From positions 62,001 through 126,000 of the forward strand of contig JAJFHA010000015.1 in NCBI GenBank assembly GCA_021775875.1: a stretch of 64,000 bases of DNA, in the 5' to 3' direction. The notes beneath the pieces are model-generated. The model was not told where the DNA came from and searched no databases. It worked only from the letters and a program-made list of their open reading frames with translations. A program made the position numbers and the translations under genes. Every line of letters starts with the position of its first letter. The stretch's first letter is position 1. This DNA comes from Hyphomicrobiales bacterium. Lineage in GTDB: Bacteria > Pseudomonadota > Alphaproteobacteria > Rhizobiales > NORP267. Of the stretch, positions 36,878 through 45,452 are shown in pieces.

Positions 36878-36894
36878 GAATATGGCATATATTC
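36878..36894. promoter_or_regulatory. Candidate MarR-type operator (inverted repeat GAATAT-N5-ATATTC)
   Basis: The 17-bp palindrome GAATAT-GGCAT-ATATTC sits in the 271-base, strikingly AT-rich gap between yciB and the marR-family gene. Its size and position are what MarR autorepression would need. Low-complexity AT sequence makes chance palindromes more likely here, so confidence is limited. Confidence 0.35.
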
Positions 36895-36956
36895 CTGTAG
36901 TAAAAAATCAACGCTTATATGAATAAATTTATACAATTAATTAGTATGTTGACATA

Positions 36957-37532
36957 TTATTTTTTCAGATCCGGAAGTTGATATTTACTGAGTAAAGGTG
37001 TTTGTGCAATGGCAAATAATATTGTCAGGGGCAAGATGCCAAACACTTTATAATTGACCCAAAGGTCAGTTGAAAAATTGCGCCAGACAAATTCGTTCCC
37101 GATTGCCATTGCAATAAAGAACAGAATCCAGTGCAGGGTCAATCGGCGCCAGCCTTCATCGGTCAGGTTGAAAGCTGCTGCGAACAGCATTTTCAGTGGG
37201 TTTCGACCAAACATGAGCCCGCCGCCCAGAAGCCCGGCGAACAACAGATTGACGATGGTTGGTTTGAGCTTGATGAAGGTTTCATCCTGCAGCCAGACGG
37301 TAAGCCCACCAAAGATGAAAATGATAATTGCCGTGAAAAGCGGCATTGGCGCGATCCGACGCACGAGATACCAACTGACCGTAAGGGAAACGGCGGTTGT
37401 TGCCATGAAAACAGATGTGGCAGCAAAAATACCCTGGAAATAATAAACCGCGAAGAAGATTAACAACGGTCCGAATTCAACCATGAATTTCAGGCCCGGC
37501 TGCATTTCGCGGGCATCATTTTTGTCGTTCAT
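36957..37532 (-). CDS. yciB: Inner-membrane protein YciB / intracellular septation protein A
   Basis: A 191-residue membrane protein with five or six spans. Family blocks are LKFMVEFGPLLIFFAVYYF near the start, KPTIVNLLFAGLLGGG and the GWRRLTLHWILFFIAMAIGNEFVWRNFSTDLWVNYKVFG stretch. YciB/IspA affects cell-envelope integrity and septation; its mechanism is unclear. It overlaps the ftsY stop by 4 bases and is the last gene of the dapF-mtaB-ftsY-yciB unit. Confidence 0.92.
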   Translation of the reverse strand: MNDKNDAREMQPGLKFMVEFGPLLIFFAVYYFQGIFAATSVFMATTAVSLTVSWYLVRRIAPMPLFTAIIIFIFGGLTVWLQDETFIKLKPTIVNLLFAGLLGGGLMFGRNPLKMLFAAAFNLTDEGWRRLTLHWILFFIAMAIGNEFVWRNFSTDLWVNYKVFGILPLTILFAIAQTPLLSKYQLPDLKK

Positions 37533-39058
37533 TGAGGTTCCTCATCAAGCCCGGCAATGGCTTCAGCAAATTGCACGGCGTCAAATGGCTGCAAATCATC
37601 AAGGGTTTCGCCAATGCCGATGGCGTGAACAGGGAGTTTGTATTTTGCCGCGATTGCAACAAGGATGCCGCCGCGCGCGGTGCCATCCAGTTTCGTCATG
37701 ACGAGACCCGAGACATGGGCGACGTTTTTGAAAATCTCGACTTGTTGCAAAGCATTCTGGCCGGTGGTGGCGTCCAGAGTGAGGAGTACATCGTGGGGGG
37801 CACTCTCATCCTGCTTGCCGATGACGCGGACCAGTTTTTCCAGTTCGGCCATCAGGTCGGTCTGGTTCTGCAATCTGCCAGCGGTATCGATCATCAGGAT
37901 ATCGATATTCTGGTCCCGGGCGGCGGTGATGGCATCATAGGCGAGGCCCGACGAATCCGCGCCCTCGTTGCCGGATATTACTGGTGCACCAACACGTTCG
38001 CCCCAGATTTTGAGCTGGGCGATGGCAGCGGCGCGGAAGGTATCGCCTGCTGCCAGCATGACGCTCTTGCCTTCGTCGCGAAACTTGGCGGCCAATTTGC
38101 CGATGGTGGTGGTCTTGCCGGTGCCATTGACGCCAACCACAAGGATGATGTGAGGTTTGTGGGCGCCGGAAATTTCCAGTGGTTGGGCCACGGGCGCGAG
38201 CACTTTTGCAACCTCGGCGCTTAAAATCTCGCGCACTTCCCGGTCTGTGACTTCCTTGTCATGGCGGTCTTTTGCCAGCGCCTCGGTGATGTTCATGGCC
38301 GTTTCGACGCCAAGGTCGGCCTGAATCAAGACATCTTCGAGGTCCTGCAATGTGTCTTCGTCGAGCTTGCGCTTGGTGAAGACCGAAGTGATATTTTCCT
38401 TGAGCTGGTTCGAAGACCGCGACAGGCCGGATTTCAGTCGGGCGAACCAACCCTTTTTTTCCGGCAGCTCTTCCGGTTCCGGCTCTGGTGCCGGGGTTGG
38501 CGCAGGCTCTGAAGCAGCTGGCACGGGCGTGCTCTCGACCAAGGGAGCTGGATCAGGTTCCTGCACCGGCTTTGGCGTGGGTGGAGGGGCCGGCGCTTCA
38601 ATCTTCGGCTCTTCAACCTTGGGAACTTCAACCTCTGTTTCCTTGACCTTTGGCTTATCCACTTTCGGTTTTTTTGCCTTGGGTTTTGCGGCTTTTGGTT
38701 TGGTCGGCGAAGGCGTTTTAGTTGTTGGCTTTTTCGCTGTGGGCTTGGCTGCGGGTGTTTCAATTACCTCAACCGGGGTTGCTGGAACAGATTTGGAGAC
38801 GGGCGCTTTCGTCGCTTTTTTCTTAGGTGCCACTTTTGGTTTGGCAGGAGCCTTGGTCTTTGCCTTAGCTGATACCTTTGGTTTAGCGGGGGCTTTTGCT
38901 TTTGGCTTCGGAGTTGCCTTTTTCTTTTCCTGCTTGGGCGCGGTCTCTTTAACTGCAATTTCAGGAGCTGTTGCGTCCGGCGTCTCGGGCTGTTCCTCTT
39001 TGCCGCGCAAGCGATTGAACATGCGGCCGAGAAAACCTTTGGGTTTTTCTTCAACCAT
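37529..39058 (-). CDS. ftsY: Signal recognition particle receptor FtsY
   Basis: A 509-residue SRP receptor GTPase. The C-terminal NG domain is complete: G1 GVNGTGKTTTIGKLA, DTFRAAA, DTAGRLQNQ and TKLDGTARGG, with an amphipathic helix (KKGWFARLKSGLSRSSNQLKE) before it for membrane contact. The first roughly 200 residues are a low-complexity Lys/Ala/Pro/Glu-rich region with imperfect KPK-type repeats, longer than in most alphaproteobacteria. It partners Ffh, encoded about 2.4 kb away on the other strand. It overlaps yciB and abuts mtaB. Confidence 0.96.
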   Translation of the reverse strand: MVEEKPKGFLGRMFNRLRGKEEQPETPDATAPEIAVKETAPKQEKKKATPKPKAKAPAKPKVSAKAKTKAPAKPKVAPKKKATKAPVSKSVPATPVEVIETPAAKPTAKKPTTKTPSPTKPKAAKPKAKKPKVDKPKVKETEVEVPKVEEPKIEAPAPPPTPKPVQEPDPAPLVESTPVPAASEPAPTPAPEPEPEELPEKKGWFARLKSGLSRSSNQLKENITSVFTKRKLDEDTLQDLEDVLIQADLGVETAMNITEALAKDRHDKEVTDREVREILSAEVAKVLAPVAQPLEISGAHKPHIILVVGVNGTGKTTTIGKLAAKFRDEGKSVMLAAGDTFRAAAIAQLKIWGERVGAPVISGNEGADSSGLAYDAITAARDQNIDILMIDTAGRLQNQTDLMAELEKLVRVIGKQDESAPHDVLLTLDATTGQNALQQVEIFKNVAHVSGLVMTKLDGTARGGILVAIAAKYKLPVHAIGIGETLDDLQPFDAVQFAEAIAGLDEEPQ

Positions 39059-40317
39059 CAGATGCGAATTCCCTGCAAGGCGCCGTCAATGCCGGATCGA
39101 ATCTCAACCGGGATGATAGCTCCGGGGAGGGCGCCATGGTCGATTGAAACCGGAGCAAATTCGGGGGTGCGACCCATATCGCCGCGCTCAACCAGCAATC
39201 TGGTTCTGGTGCCGGTGAGGCGCTGATTGAGTTTTTGGGTCATCATCTCACCTTCGGCGCGTAATATTTTGGCGCGTGCCTTGATGACTTGGCGTGAAAC
39301 CTGCGGCATGCGGGCGGCCGGTGTTCCCTGCTTTGGAGAATAGGGAAAAACGTGAAGCCAGGTCAGGCCGCATTCGCGGATAATGGTTCTGGAATTTTCA
39401 AACATTTCGTCAGTTTCGGTCGGGAAGCCGGCGATAATATCAGCCCCGAATACCATTTCCGGACGCGCATTTCTGATTTTATCGCAAAAGCGAATGGCGT
39501 CTTCGCGGGTATGGCGGCGCTTCATGCGTTTCAAAATCATGTTGTCGCCCGATTGCAGCGACAGATGCAGATGCGGCATCAGGCGTTGTTCGTTGACGAT
39601 CAGATCGAGCAGGATATCGTCCACCTCGATGGAGTCTATGGAAGAAATCCGCAATCGTGGCAGGTCCGGCACCTGATCAAGAATTGTTTTGACCAGACGG
39701 CCAAGGGAAGGTTTCCCCGGCAGGTCCGGGCCATAGGATGTGATATCAACGCCGGTCAGTACAATTTCATTGAAGCCATTTTCGACAAGATGTCTGATCT
39801 GGTGAATAGCATCGCCCATGGGCACCGAGCGTGAATTTCCCCGGGCAAACGGGATAATACAAAAAGTGCACCGATGGTCGCAGCCATTCTGGATTTGCAC
39901 AAAGGCCCGTGCCCGGGCGCTAAACCCGTCGATCAGGTGGGAGGCGGTCTCGGTCACCGACATGATGTCGTTGACCTGGATTTTCTCTTCGGCCTCAAGG
40001 CCAAACGCATTTGGCTGGTAACTGGCCGCGTCCAGCTTTTCAGTGTTGCCGAGAACCAGATCAACTTCCGCCATGGCGGCAAAAGTTTCTGGCTCAACCT
40101 GGGCAGCGCAGCCGGTCACGATAATCCGCTTGTCCGGATGTTCACGACGGGCTTTGCGGATTGCCTGGCGGGCCTGTCGAACGGCTTCGTTGGTGACAGC
40201 GCAAGTGTTGAAGACAATGGTTGATTGTGCGTCCGACGCGGCTAAATGCGCATCTATGATTTTGGATTCGTAAGCGTTTAACCGACAGCCAAAGGTCTGG
40301 ATATTTTCTTCATTCAT
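39058..40317 (-). CDS. mtaB: tRNA (t6A37) methylthiotransferase MtaB
   Basis: A 419-residue radical-SAM methylthiotransferase that makes ms2t6A at position 37 of ANN-decoding tRNAs. The N-terminal cluster cysteines are in FGCRLN, NTCAVT and TGCAAQ. The radical-SAM motif is CDHRCTFC. LHLSLQSGD and PTETDEMFENS are both family blocks, and a TRAM-like C-terminus is present. The start is taken as the ATG at 40317, inside the dapF stop (TGATG-type overlap); a GTG one codon upstream is possible. Confidence 0.93.
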   Translation of the reverse strand: MNEENIQTFGCRLNAYESKIIDAHLAASDAQSTIVFNTCAVTNEAVRQARQAIRKARREHPDKRIIVTGCAAQVEPETFAAMAEVDLVLGNTEKLDAASYQPNAFGLEAEEKIQVNDIMSVTETASHLIDGFSARARAFVQIQNGCDHRCTFCIIPFARGNSRSVPMGDAIHQIRHLVENGFNEIVLTGVDITSYGPDLPGKPSLGRLVKTILDQVPDLPRLRISSIDSIEVDDILLDLIVNEQRLMPHLHLSLQSGDNMILKRMKRRHTREDAIRFCDKIRNARPEMVFGADIIAGFPTETDEMFENSRTIIRECGLTWLHVFPYSPKQGTPAARMPQVSRQVIKARAKILRAEGEMMTQKLNQRLTGTRTRLLVERGDMGRTPEFAPVSIDHGALPGAIIPVEIRSGIDGALQGIRI

Positions 40318-41183
40318 CACGCAGATACCGGTCCGCGCATGGCGTCTTCGATGATGCCTTCAAATTCGGTTTCATATGGGCCGGTCATGATGATGTGATC
40401 ATCTTCGCGCCATTCCATTTCCAGATCGCCGCCCGGGAGAGTGACAATAACCTTGCGTCCGGCCAGTCCCTTGCGGGCGGCTGCAACGGTTACGGCGCAG
40501 GCTGCAGTGCCGCAGGCGCTGGTCAGGCCGACGCCGCGCTCCCATGTTCGTAACGTGATCGCGCCGGGGCTGGTAATCTGGGCAAGGCTGATATTCGCGC
40601 CTTCGGGAAAGATCGGATGGTGTTCCAGAAGTGGTCCGAACCCTGCGAGATCGTGCGCTTCCACATCGTCGACCCAGAAAATCGCGTGCGGGTTGCCAAC
40701 ATTAACGACGCTCGGGCTATGGACCAGCGGGGCATCGATCGGCCCGACCTGCAATTCAATCGCTCTGGTATCGGCGAATGGTTCGCTCAAGGGGATATCC
40801 TGCCATTCAAACCGGGGCCGACCCATATCGACGCGGATTTTGCCGTCGCCAGCAGGGGCACATTGGAGTAACCCGCCATTGGTATCTATGCGGGCGCTGT
40901 CGTTACCGGTTTCGGCAAACAACAAGCTGGCGACACAGCGGGTGGCGTTGCCGCAGGATTCAACTTCGCCGCCATCCCGGTTATGGATGCGCATAAACAG
41001 ATCGGCTTTGGTTGAAGGTTCGAGAATAATGAACTGGTCGCAGCCGATGCCGGTTTCGCGGTTTGAGATGCGGCGAATGTCGTCTTCCGACAGGTTTACA
41101 GGCGCAGTTCGGCCATCAACCACGACAAAATCATTGCCGAGGCCGTTCATTTTCACAAAGGGTATGCCAGTTTGCATGCTCAT
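40317..41183 (-). CDS. dapF: Diaminopimelate epimerase
   Basis: A 288-residue enzyme that interconverts LL- and meso-diaminopimelate for lysine and peptidoglycan synthesis. Both catalytic cysteines are present: ESCGNATRC and SACGTAACAV. The N-terminal FVKMNGLGNDFVVVD is the family start. The frame is open far upstream, but the start is set at 41183 (MSMQTGIPF), with 41177 as alternative. It is the first gene of the minus-strand unit dapF-mtaB-ftsY-yciB. Confidence 0.96.
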   Translation of the reverse strand: MSMQTGIPFVKMNGLGNDFVVVDGRTAPVNLSEDDIRRISNRETGIGCDQFIILEPSTKADLFMRIHNRDGGEVESCGNATRCVASLLFAETGNDSARIDTNGGLLQCAPAGDGKIRVDMGRPRFEWQDIPLSEPFADTRAIELQVGPIDAPLVHSPSVVNVGNPHAIFWVDDVEAHDLAGFGPLLEHHPIFPEGANISLAQITSPGAITLRTWERGVGLTSACGTAACAVTVAAARKGLAGRKVIVTLPGGDLEMEWREDDHIIMTGPYETEFEGIIEDAMRGPVSA

Positions 41184-41483
41184 GATCCGGTTATATGGGC
41201 AATCGCGCCGGAAACGCCAGCATTTTGCGCATTCTTTCGGTTCAACGTCTCTCGGCCTGGCTTGACTTAAAATCCCAGTGTCATTAGGTTCCCGGCATCC
41301 TGAAGACCTTATGTGTCTTGGGGCTGCTATGCACATGGAAGCTATATGAGGCTGACCGGGAGGCATGGGGGTCAACACCCGTCAGCGAGTATTCGCCCAC
41401 GGGTGTGTTTTGCGTTGGCCTTGAGCAGTTCCTGATCGTTGGATTTCAGAGTGAGCCGAAATCTCGGCTTAGGGATAAGAGAT
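41184..41483. other. Divergent dapF/ffh intergenic region with candidate structured RNA
   Basis: No protein gene is seen here. On the plus strand TTGACT (41262) and TAGGTT (41285) lie 17 bases apart, a promoter-like pair. They are followed by a 9-bp stem with one mismatch (41299-41307 with 41315-41323) and an extended hairpin ending in GTTTTG (41375-41411). Together they would give a transcript of about 115 bases ending before the ffh ribosome-binding site. I could not match it to the SRP RNA, 6S RNA or a riboswitch. Confidence 0.5.
41297..41411 (+). ncRNA. Candidate small RNA between dapF and ffh
   Basis: The start is inferred from the promoter-like pair ending at 41290. The end is inferred from the hairpin ACACCCGT/ACGGGTGT (41375-41382 with 41399-41406), whose loop contains a second perfect stem GCGA/TCGC, followed by four T's. 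The span has no good reading frame. It could instead be the ffh 5' leader. Identity is unknown; the conserved GGAA loop of SRP RNA is absent on both strands. Confidence 0.35.
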
Positions 41484-42968
41484 ATGTTTGAGAGCCTTTC
41501 AGATCGCCTTACAGGCATTTTCGACAAGCTGACCGGTCGCGGTGCGCTTAACGAAGCCGATGTGAATTTGGCACTTCGCGAAGTACGCCGGGCGCTGATT
41601 GAAGCTGATGTAGCGCTCGAAGTGGTGCGTGCCTTTGTCGACAAGGTGCGCGAACGGGCGGTTGGCGCGGAAGTTCTGAAATCCGTGACGCCGGGCCAGC
41701 AGGTCGTCAAGATCGTCAATGACGCGCTTGTCGATATGCTTGGGTCTGATGCCGAACCGATTGATCTGAAAGCCAGTGCGCCGGTCGGGATCATGATGGT
41801 CGGGCTGCAAGGTTCCGGTAAAACCACCACATCGGCAAAAATCGCGCTTCGGCTCCAGGAAAAAGAAAAGCGCAAGGTTCTGATGGCGTCACTCGATGTG
41901 CGCCGTCCGGCAGCGCAGGAACAGTTGCGCGTCCTTGGCGAGCAGACCGGGGTGACGACGCTGCCGGTTGTTGAGGGACAGATGCCGGTCCAGATCGCGA
42001 AGCGGGCCCATGAAGCGGCAAAGCTTGGCGGCTATGACGTTGTCATTCTCGATACGGCGGGTCGGCTCCATGTGGACGAACCGCTGATGCTTGAGATGGC
42101 CGAGATCAAGGCCGCGACCAGCCCGCATGAAATTCTTTTGGTTGCCGATGCCCTGACCGGGCAGGACGCGGTTAATGTGGCACGTTCGTTTGATGAACGC
42201 GTCGGGGTTACCGGCATTGTGCTGACCCGGGTTGAAGGTGACGGGCGCGGTGGTGCGGCGCTCTCGATGCGTGCCGTTACCGGCAAGCCGATCAAGCTGG
42301 TGGGTGTCGGCGAGAAAATGGACGCCCTTGAAGAGTTTCACCCGGAACGGATAGCCAATCGTATTCTCGGCATGGGCGATGTGGTCAGCCTTGTTGAAAA
42401 GGCAGCCGAGACGCTTGATGCCGACAAGGCGGAAAAAATTGCCGCCAAAATGAAGAAGGGGATGTTTGATCTGGATGATCTGGCGGACCAGTTGGTTCAG
42501 ATGAAAAAGATCGGCGGTATTGGCGGCGTGCTCAACATGTTGCCGGGGGTTGGCAAGATCAAGAAGCAGCTTGATGCGGCAAATCTGGACGAATCCATCA
42601 TCAAGCGTCAGGGCGCGATCATTTCTTCGATGACGAAAGCTGAACGCAAAACCCCGAAACTGCTCAATGCGAGCCGCAAAAAGCGGGTTGCGGCCGGGTC
42701 CGGTACCAGCGTGCAAGAGATCAACAAATTATTGAAAATGCACCGCCAGATGGCCGACATGATGAAGCGCATGGGCAAAGGCAAGGGTGGCCTTGCCGGC
42801 ATGTTCGGTGGTGGTGGAATGCCTGAAATGCCCGCTGATATGGCGGGGCAAATGCCGCAGGGCCTGCCCGGTGGAATGCCGGGGCAAGGCGCAATGCCTG
42901 CAAGATTGCCTGGCCTTGGTGGCGGGATGCCCGGTCTTCCCAAGGGACCGATGGGCCGCAAGAAATAA
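41484..42968 (+). CDS. ffh: Signal recognition particle protein Ffh
   Basis: A 494-residue SRP54 GTPase. The N domain starts MFESLSDRLTGIFDKLTG, G1 is GLQGSGKTTTSAKIA near residue 107, G3 is DTAGRLHVDE, G4 is TRVEGDGRGG, and the GIGGVLNMLPG linker precedes the M domain. The methionine-rich M domain has HRQMADMMKRMGKGKGG and ends in a repetitive Gly/Met/Pro tail. The start at 41484 has AGGGATAAGAG upstream; the longer frame adds 15 unconserved residues. It leads the unit ffh-rpsP-rimM-trmD-rplS. Confidence 0.97.
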   Translation: MFESLSDRLTGIFDKLTGRGALNEADVNLALREVRRALIEADVALEVVRAFVDKVRERAVGAEVLKSVTPGQQVVKIVNDALVDMLGSDAEPIDLKASAPVGIMMVGLQGSGKTTTSAKIALRLQEKEKRKVLMASLDVRRPAAQEQLRVLGEQTGVTTLPVVEGQMPVQIAKRAHEAAKLGGYDVVILDTAGRLHVDEPLMLEMAEIKAATSPHEILLVADALTGQDAVNVARSFDERVGVTGIVLTRVEGDGRGGAALSMRAVTGKPIKLVGVGEKMDALEEFHPERIANRILGMGDVVSLVEKAAETLDADKAEKIAAKMKKGMFDLDDLADQLVQMKKIGGIGGVLNMLPGVGKIKKQLDAANLDESIIKRQGAIISSMTKAERKTPKLLNASRKKRVAAGSGTSVQEINKLLKMHRQMADMMKRMGKGKGGLAGMFGGGGMPEMPADMAGQMPQGLPGGMPGQGAMPARLPGLGGGMPGLPKGPMGRKK

Positions 42969-43014
42969 CGAAATTCGAATAACCAACAAACAGACGATAA
43001 AAGGAAATTAATCT

Positions 43015-43509
43015 ATGACACTTCGTATCAGACTTGCCCGTGGCGGCACCAAGAAACGCCCGCATTACCGCGTTGTTATTGCGGACAGCCGCAGCCCGCG
43101 TGACGGGCGTTTCATCGAGCGCGTTGGCTATCACAACCCGCTCGTCCCCAAAGATCATCCTGAGCGGATCAACCTCAATGTGGAGCGAATCAAATATTGG
43201 CTCTCCAAGGGTGCTCAGCCAAGCGATCGGGTGATGCGGTTTCTTGATGATGCCGATATCATGAAGCGGCCAGCGCGTAACAACCCGGAAAAAGCCAAGC
43301 CGAAGGCAAAAGCTCTTGAGCGGATTGAAACCAAAAAGCAGGCTGCTGAGGAAGCTGCCGCCGCTGCTGAGGAAGCTGCTGCCGCTCCGGAAGAAGTTGT
43401 AGAAGAAGCTCCGGTGGAAGAAACTTCGACTGAAGAAGCTCCAGCGGAAGAAGTTGTGGCTGAAGAGGCACCGGCGGAAGCTGCAGAAGAAGAAAAAGCT
43501 GACGGCTGA
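43015..43509 (+). CDS. rpsP: 30S ribosomal protein S16 with acidic C-terminal extension
   Basis: A 164-residue S16. The conserved domain covers residues 1-80 ([51 protein letters not shown]). Instead of stopping near 80-90 it continues with a basic linker and about 60 residues of almost pure Glu/Ala/Val/Pro. Such tails are known in alphaproteobacterial S16, but this one is at the long end. The role of the tail is unknown. It lies 46 bases after ffh. Confidence 0.96.
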   Translation: MTLRIRLARGGTKKRPHYRVVIADSRSPRDGRFIERVGYHNPLVPKDHPERINLNVERIKYWLSKGAQPSDRVMRFLDDADIMKRPARNNPEKAKPKAKALERIETKKQAAEEAAAAAEEAAAAPEEVVEEAPVEETSTEEAPAEEVVAEEAPAEAAEEEKADG

Positions 43510-43533
43510 TCTTATCAATCGTGAGGTCCGGGA

Positions 43534-44058
43534 ATGACGAAACAGGCAGGAAGCAAAGTCTGTGTCGGAGTCATTTCCGGGGCGCACGGGGTACGCGGTG
43601 AGGTCAAGGTAGCGACCTTCACCGAAACTCCGGACGGGCTAACCGCCTATGGACCATTGCAGGATAAATCCGGAAATCGCACGTTCGACCTTTCTGTTGT
43701 TCGGGTGAACGAAAAGCATTTGGTTTGCCGGATCAAGGGCGTTGGTGACCGCGATGTGGCCGGGGCACTTCGGGGTACGGAATTGTACGTAGCGCGTGAC
43801 CAGATGCCGGAGCTCGAAGACGGGGTCTGGTATTATTCTGATCTTGAGGGGCTTGCGGTCCATGACCCGGATGGCACCATTGTCGGCAATGTTTTGGCTG
43901 TCCAGAATTATGGCGCCGGGGACCTTCTGGAGATTGATATGTCGGGAGCTAAATCCAGTGTGCTGATACTTTTCAGCGAGGAAAATGTGCCTGACATTGA
44001 TATCACCAATGGGTTGGTCCGGTTGGCTATCCCTATCAAGGAATTGACCGGTGACTGA
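43534..44058 (+). CDS. rimM: Ribosome maturation factor RimM
   Basis: A 174-residue RimM, which binds S19 and aids maturation of the 30S head. The N-terminal [16 protein letters not shown] and the PRC-barrel domain with [17 protein letters not shown] and [12 protein letters not shown] identify it. It sits between rpsP and trmD as in most bacteria. Its last 8 bases overlap the trmD start. Confidence 0.96.
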   Translation: MTKQAGSKVCVGVISGAHGVRGEVKVATFTETPDGLTAYGPLQDKSGNRTFDLSVVRVNEKHLVCRIKGVGDRDVAGALRGTELYVARDQMPELEDGVWYYSDLEGLAVHDPDGTIVGNVLAVQNYGAGDLLEIDMSGAKSSVLILFSEENVPDIDITNGLVRLAIPIKELTGD

Positions 44059-44776
44059 TTTTCCCTGGCAGGCGCGGGTTCTAACCCTTTTCCCGGATAT
44101 GTTTCCGGGTCCTCTGGGTGTCAGCCTGGCTGGTCGGGCGCTGGAAAATAACATCTGGGCTCTGGCCGCACGCGATATCAGGAATTTTGCTACCGATAAA
44201 CATCGCTCTGTAGACGATACGCCAGCAGGTGGCGGGCCGGGCATGGTGATGCGGGCGGATATTGTGGCAGCGGCGATTGATGAAGCTGCGGCTGAATTGC
44301 CTGACGTGCCGCTGGTCTATCTTACCCCCCGGGGTGCGACATTGACACAGAGCAGGGTGCAAGACTTTGCCAAAGGTGCCGGTATGATTTTGCTGTGCGG
44401 GCGGTTTGAAGGGCTTGATGAGCGGGTGATTGAAGCGCGTAATGTGGAAGAAATTTCCATTGGCGATTATGTGCTTGCCGGCGGTGAAGTGGCGGCGATG
44501 GTGTTGCTGGAAGCGATTATTCGCTTGTTGCCGGGGGTTATGGGGAGCGGGCAATCTGGACTTGAAGAGAGTTTTGAGACCGGATTGCTGGAGTATCCAC
44601 ATTATACCAGACCCCGGGAATTTGAAGGAATTGGCATCCCGGAGGTGCTGACAAGTGGCGATCATGGCAAGGTATCTGCGTGGCGTCAGGCAATGGCCGA
44701 ACAGGTGACAAAGGAGCGCAGGCCCGACCTTTGGGCGGCGCACATCGGGCGTAAAAGTGACGGAGACGACAATTAG
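44051..44776 (+). CDS. trmD: tRNA (guanine-N1)-methyltransferase TrmD
   Basis: A 241-residue SPOUT methyltransferase that makes m1G37. The knot region holds [25 protein letters not shown] and [34 protein letters not shown] and [12 protein letters not shown] are further signatures. The start is GTG at 44051, within the end of rimM (8-base overlap), which implies coupled translation. The next gene, rplS, is about 185 bases away. Confidence 0.96.
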   Translation: MTDFPWQARVLTLFPDMFPGPLGVSLAGRALENNIWALAARDIRNFATDKHRSVDDTPAGGGPGMVMRADIVAAAIDEAAAELPDVPLVYLTPRGATLTQSRVQDFAKGAGMILLCGRFEGLDERVIEARNVEEISIGDYVLAGGEVAAMVLLEAIIRLLPGVMGSGQSGLEESFETGLLEYPHYTRPREFEGIGIPEVLTSGDHGKVSAWRQAMAEQVTKERRPDLWAAHIGRKSDGDDN

Positions 44777-44960
44777 GACCGGGGCACAATCATTTTACTG
44801 GATTTTCCGGTAATTTTTTCATGCTCCGGGAATCGACAAAGGAACAAAACTCGCGTAGTGAATGCGCCAGATTTCGTTCATGCACGGACTGAAGGCAATC
44901 GCGCCGGGCGCGCGACGTGAAATCCTGTGCAAAGATAAAGTAGATAAGGTAGTTGATGAC

Positions 44961-45353
44961 ATGAATATCATCCAGGAAATTGAACAAGAACACGCGGCCG
45001 AACTCGCTGCAAAACGTGCGATCCCGGAATTCCGGCCTGGCGACACCCTAAAGGTGAATGTGCGGGTGACAGAGGGTGAACGCACCCGTATCCAGGCCTA
45101 TCAAGGGGTTTGTATTGCGCGCTCAGGCGCTGGCATCCACGAGAGCTTCACGGTCCGCAAGATTTCGTTCAATGAAGGCGTTGAGCGGGTCTTCCCGGTT
45201 TATGGCCCGATGATTGAATCAATCGAAGTTATGCGGAAAGGCAAGGTGCGCCGCGCCAAGCTTTATTATCTGCGCGGTCGCCGCGGCAAGTCTGCCCGGA
45301 TTGCTGAGCGCCAGGACTATCGCAAACCGGAAGCTGCCAGCAAATCCAAGTGA
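44961..45353 (+). CDS. rplS: 50S ribosomal protein L19
   Basis: A 130-residue L19 with the standard blocks [58 protein letters not shown] and [17 protein letters not shown]. The start at 44961 gives the usual length. The frame is open for 33 codons upstream but shows no L19 homology. The 184-base gap after trmD may contain a separate promoter. Confidence 0.96.
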   Translation: MNIIQEIEQEHAAELAAKRAIPEFRPGDTLKVNVRVTEGERTRIQAYQGVCIARSGAGIHESFTVRKISFNEGVERVFPVYGPMIESIEVMRKGKVRRAKLYYLRGRRGKSARIAERQDYRKPEAASKSK

Positions 45354-45380
45354 TCTTGCTGACCTGATTTTGATCAGCTT

Positions 45381-45439
45381 GGGCCGGGCATTCCCGCCCT
45401 GGCATAACAATTGGCATTTGCCATAAGGGCGTTTGCCAA
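45381..45439 (+). promoter_or_regulatory. Two hairpins in the rplS-leuC gap
   Basis: The first (45381-45399) pairs GGGC-GGG with CCC-GCCC around CATT and lies close after the rplS stop; it lacks a T-tract. The second (45411-45439) pairs TTGGCA with TGCCAA and GCC with GGC inside, and ends just before the leuC ribosome-binding site (GGGGGCTGGG). The second could control access to leuC translation. No leucine-rich leader peptide is present. Confidence 0.4.
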
Positions 45440-45452
45440 GGGGGCTGGGTAA

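Noticed and set aside
41184-41483. SRP RNA (ffs) next to ffh
   Set aside because: I looked on both strands for the GGAA-loop core of SRP RNA and did not find it. The region is kept only as an unassigned RNA candidate.
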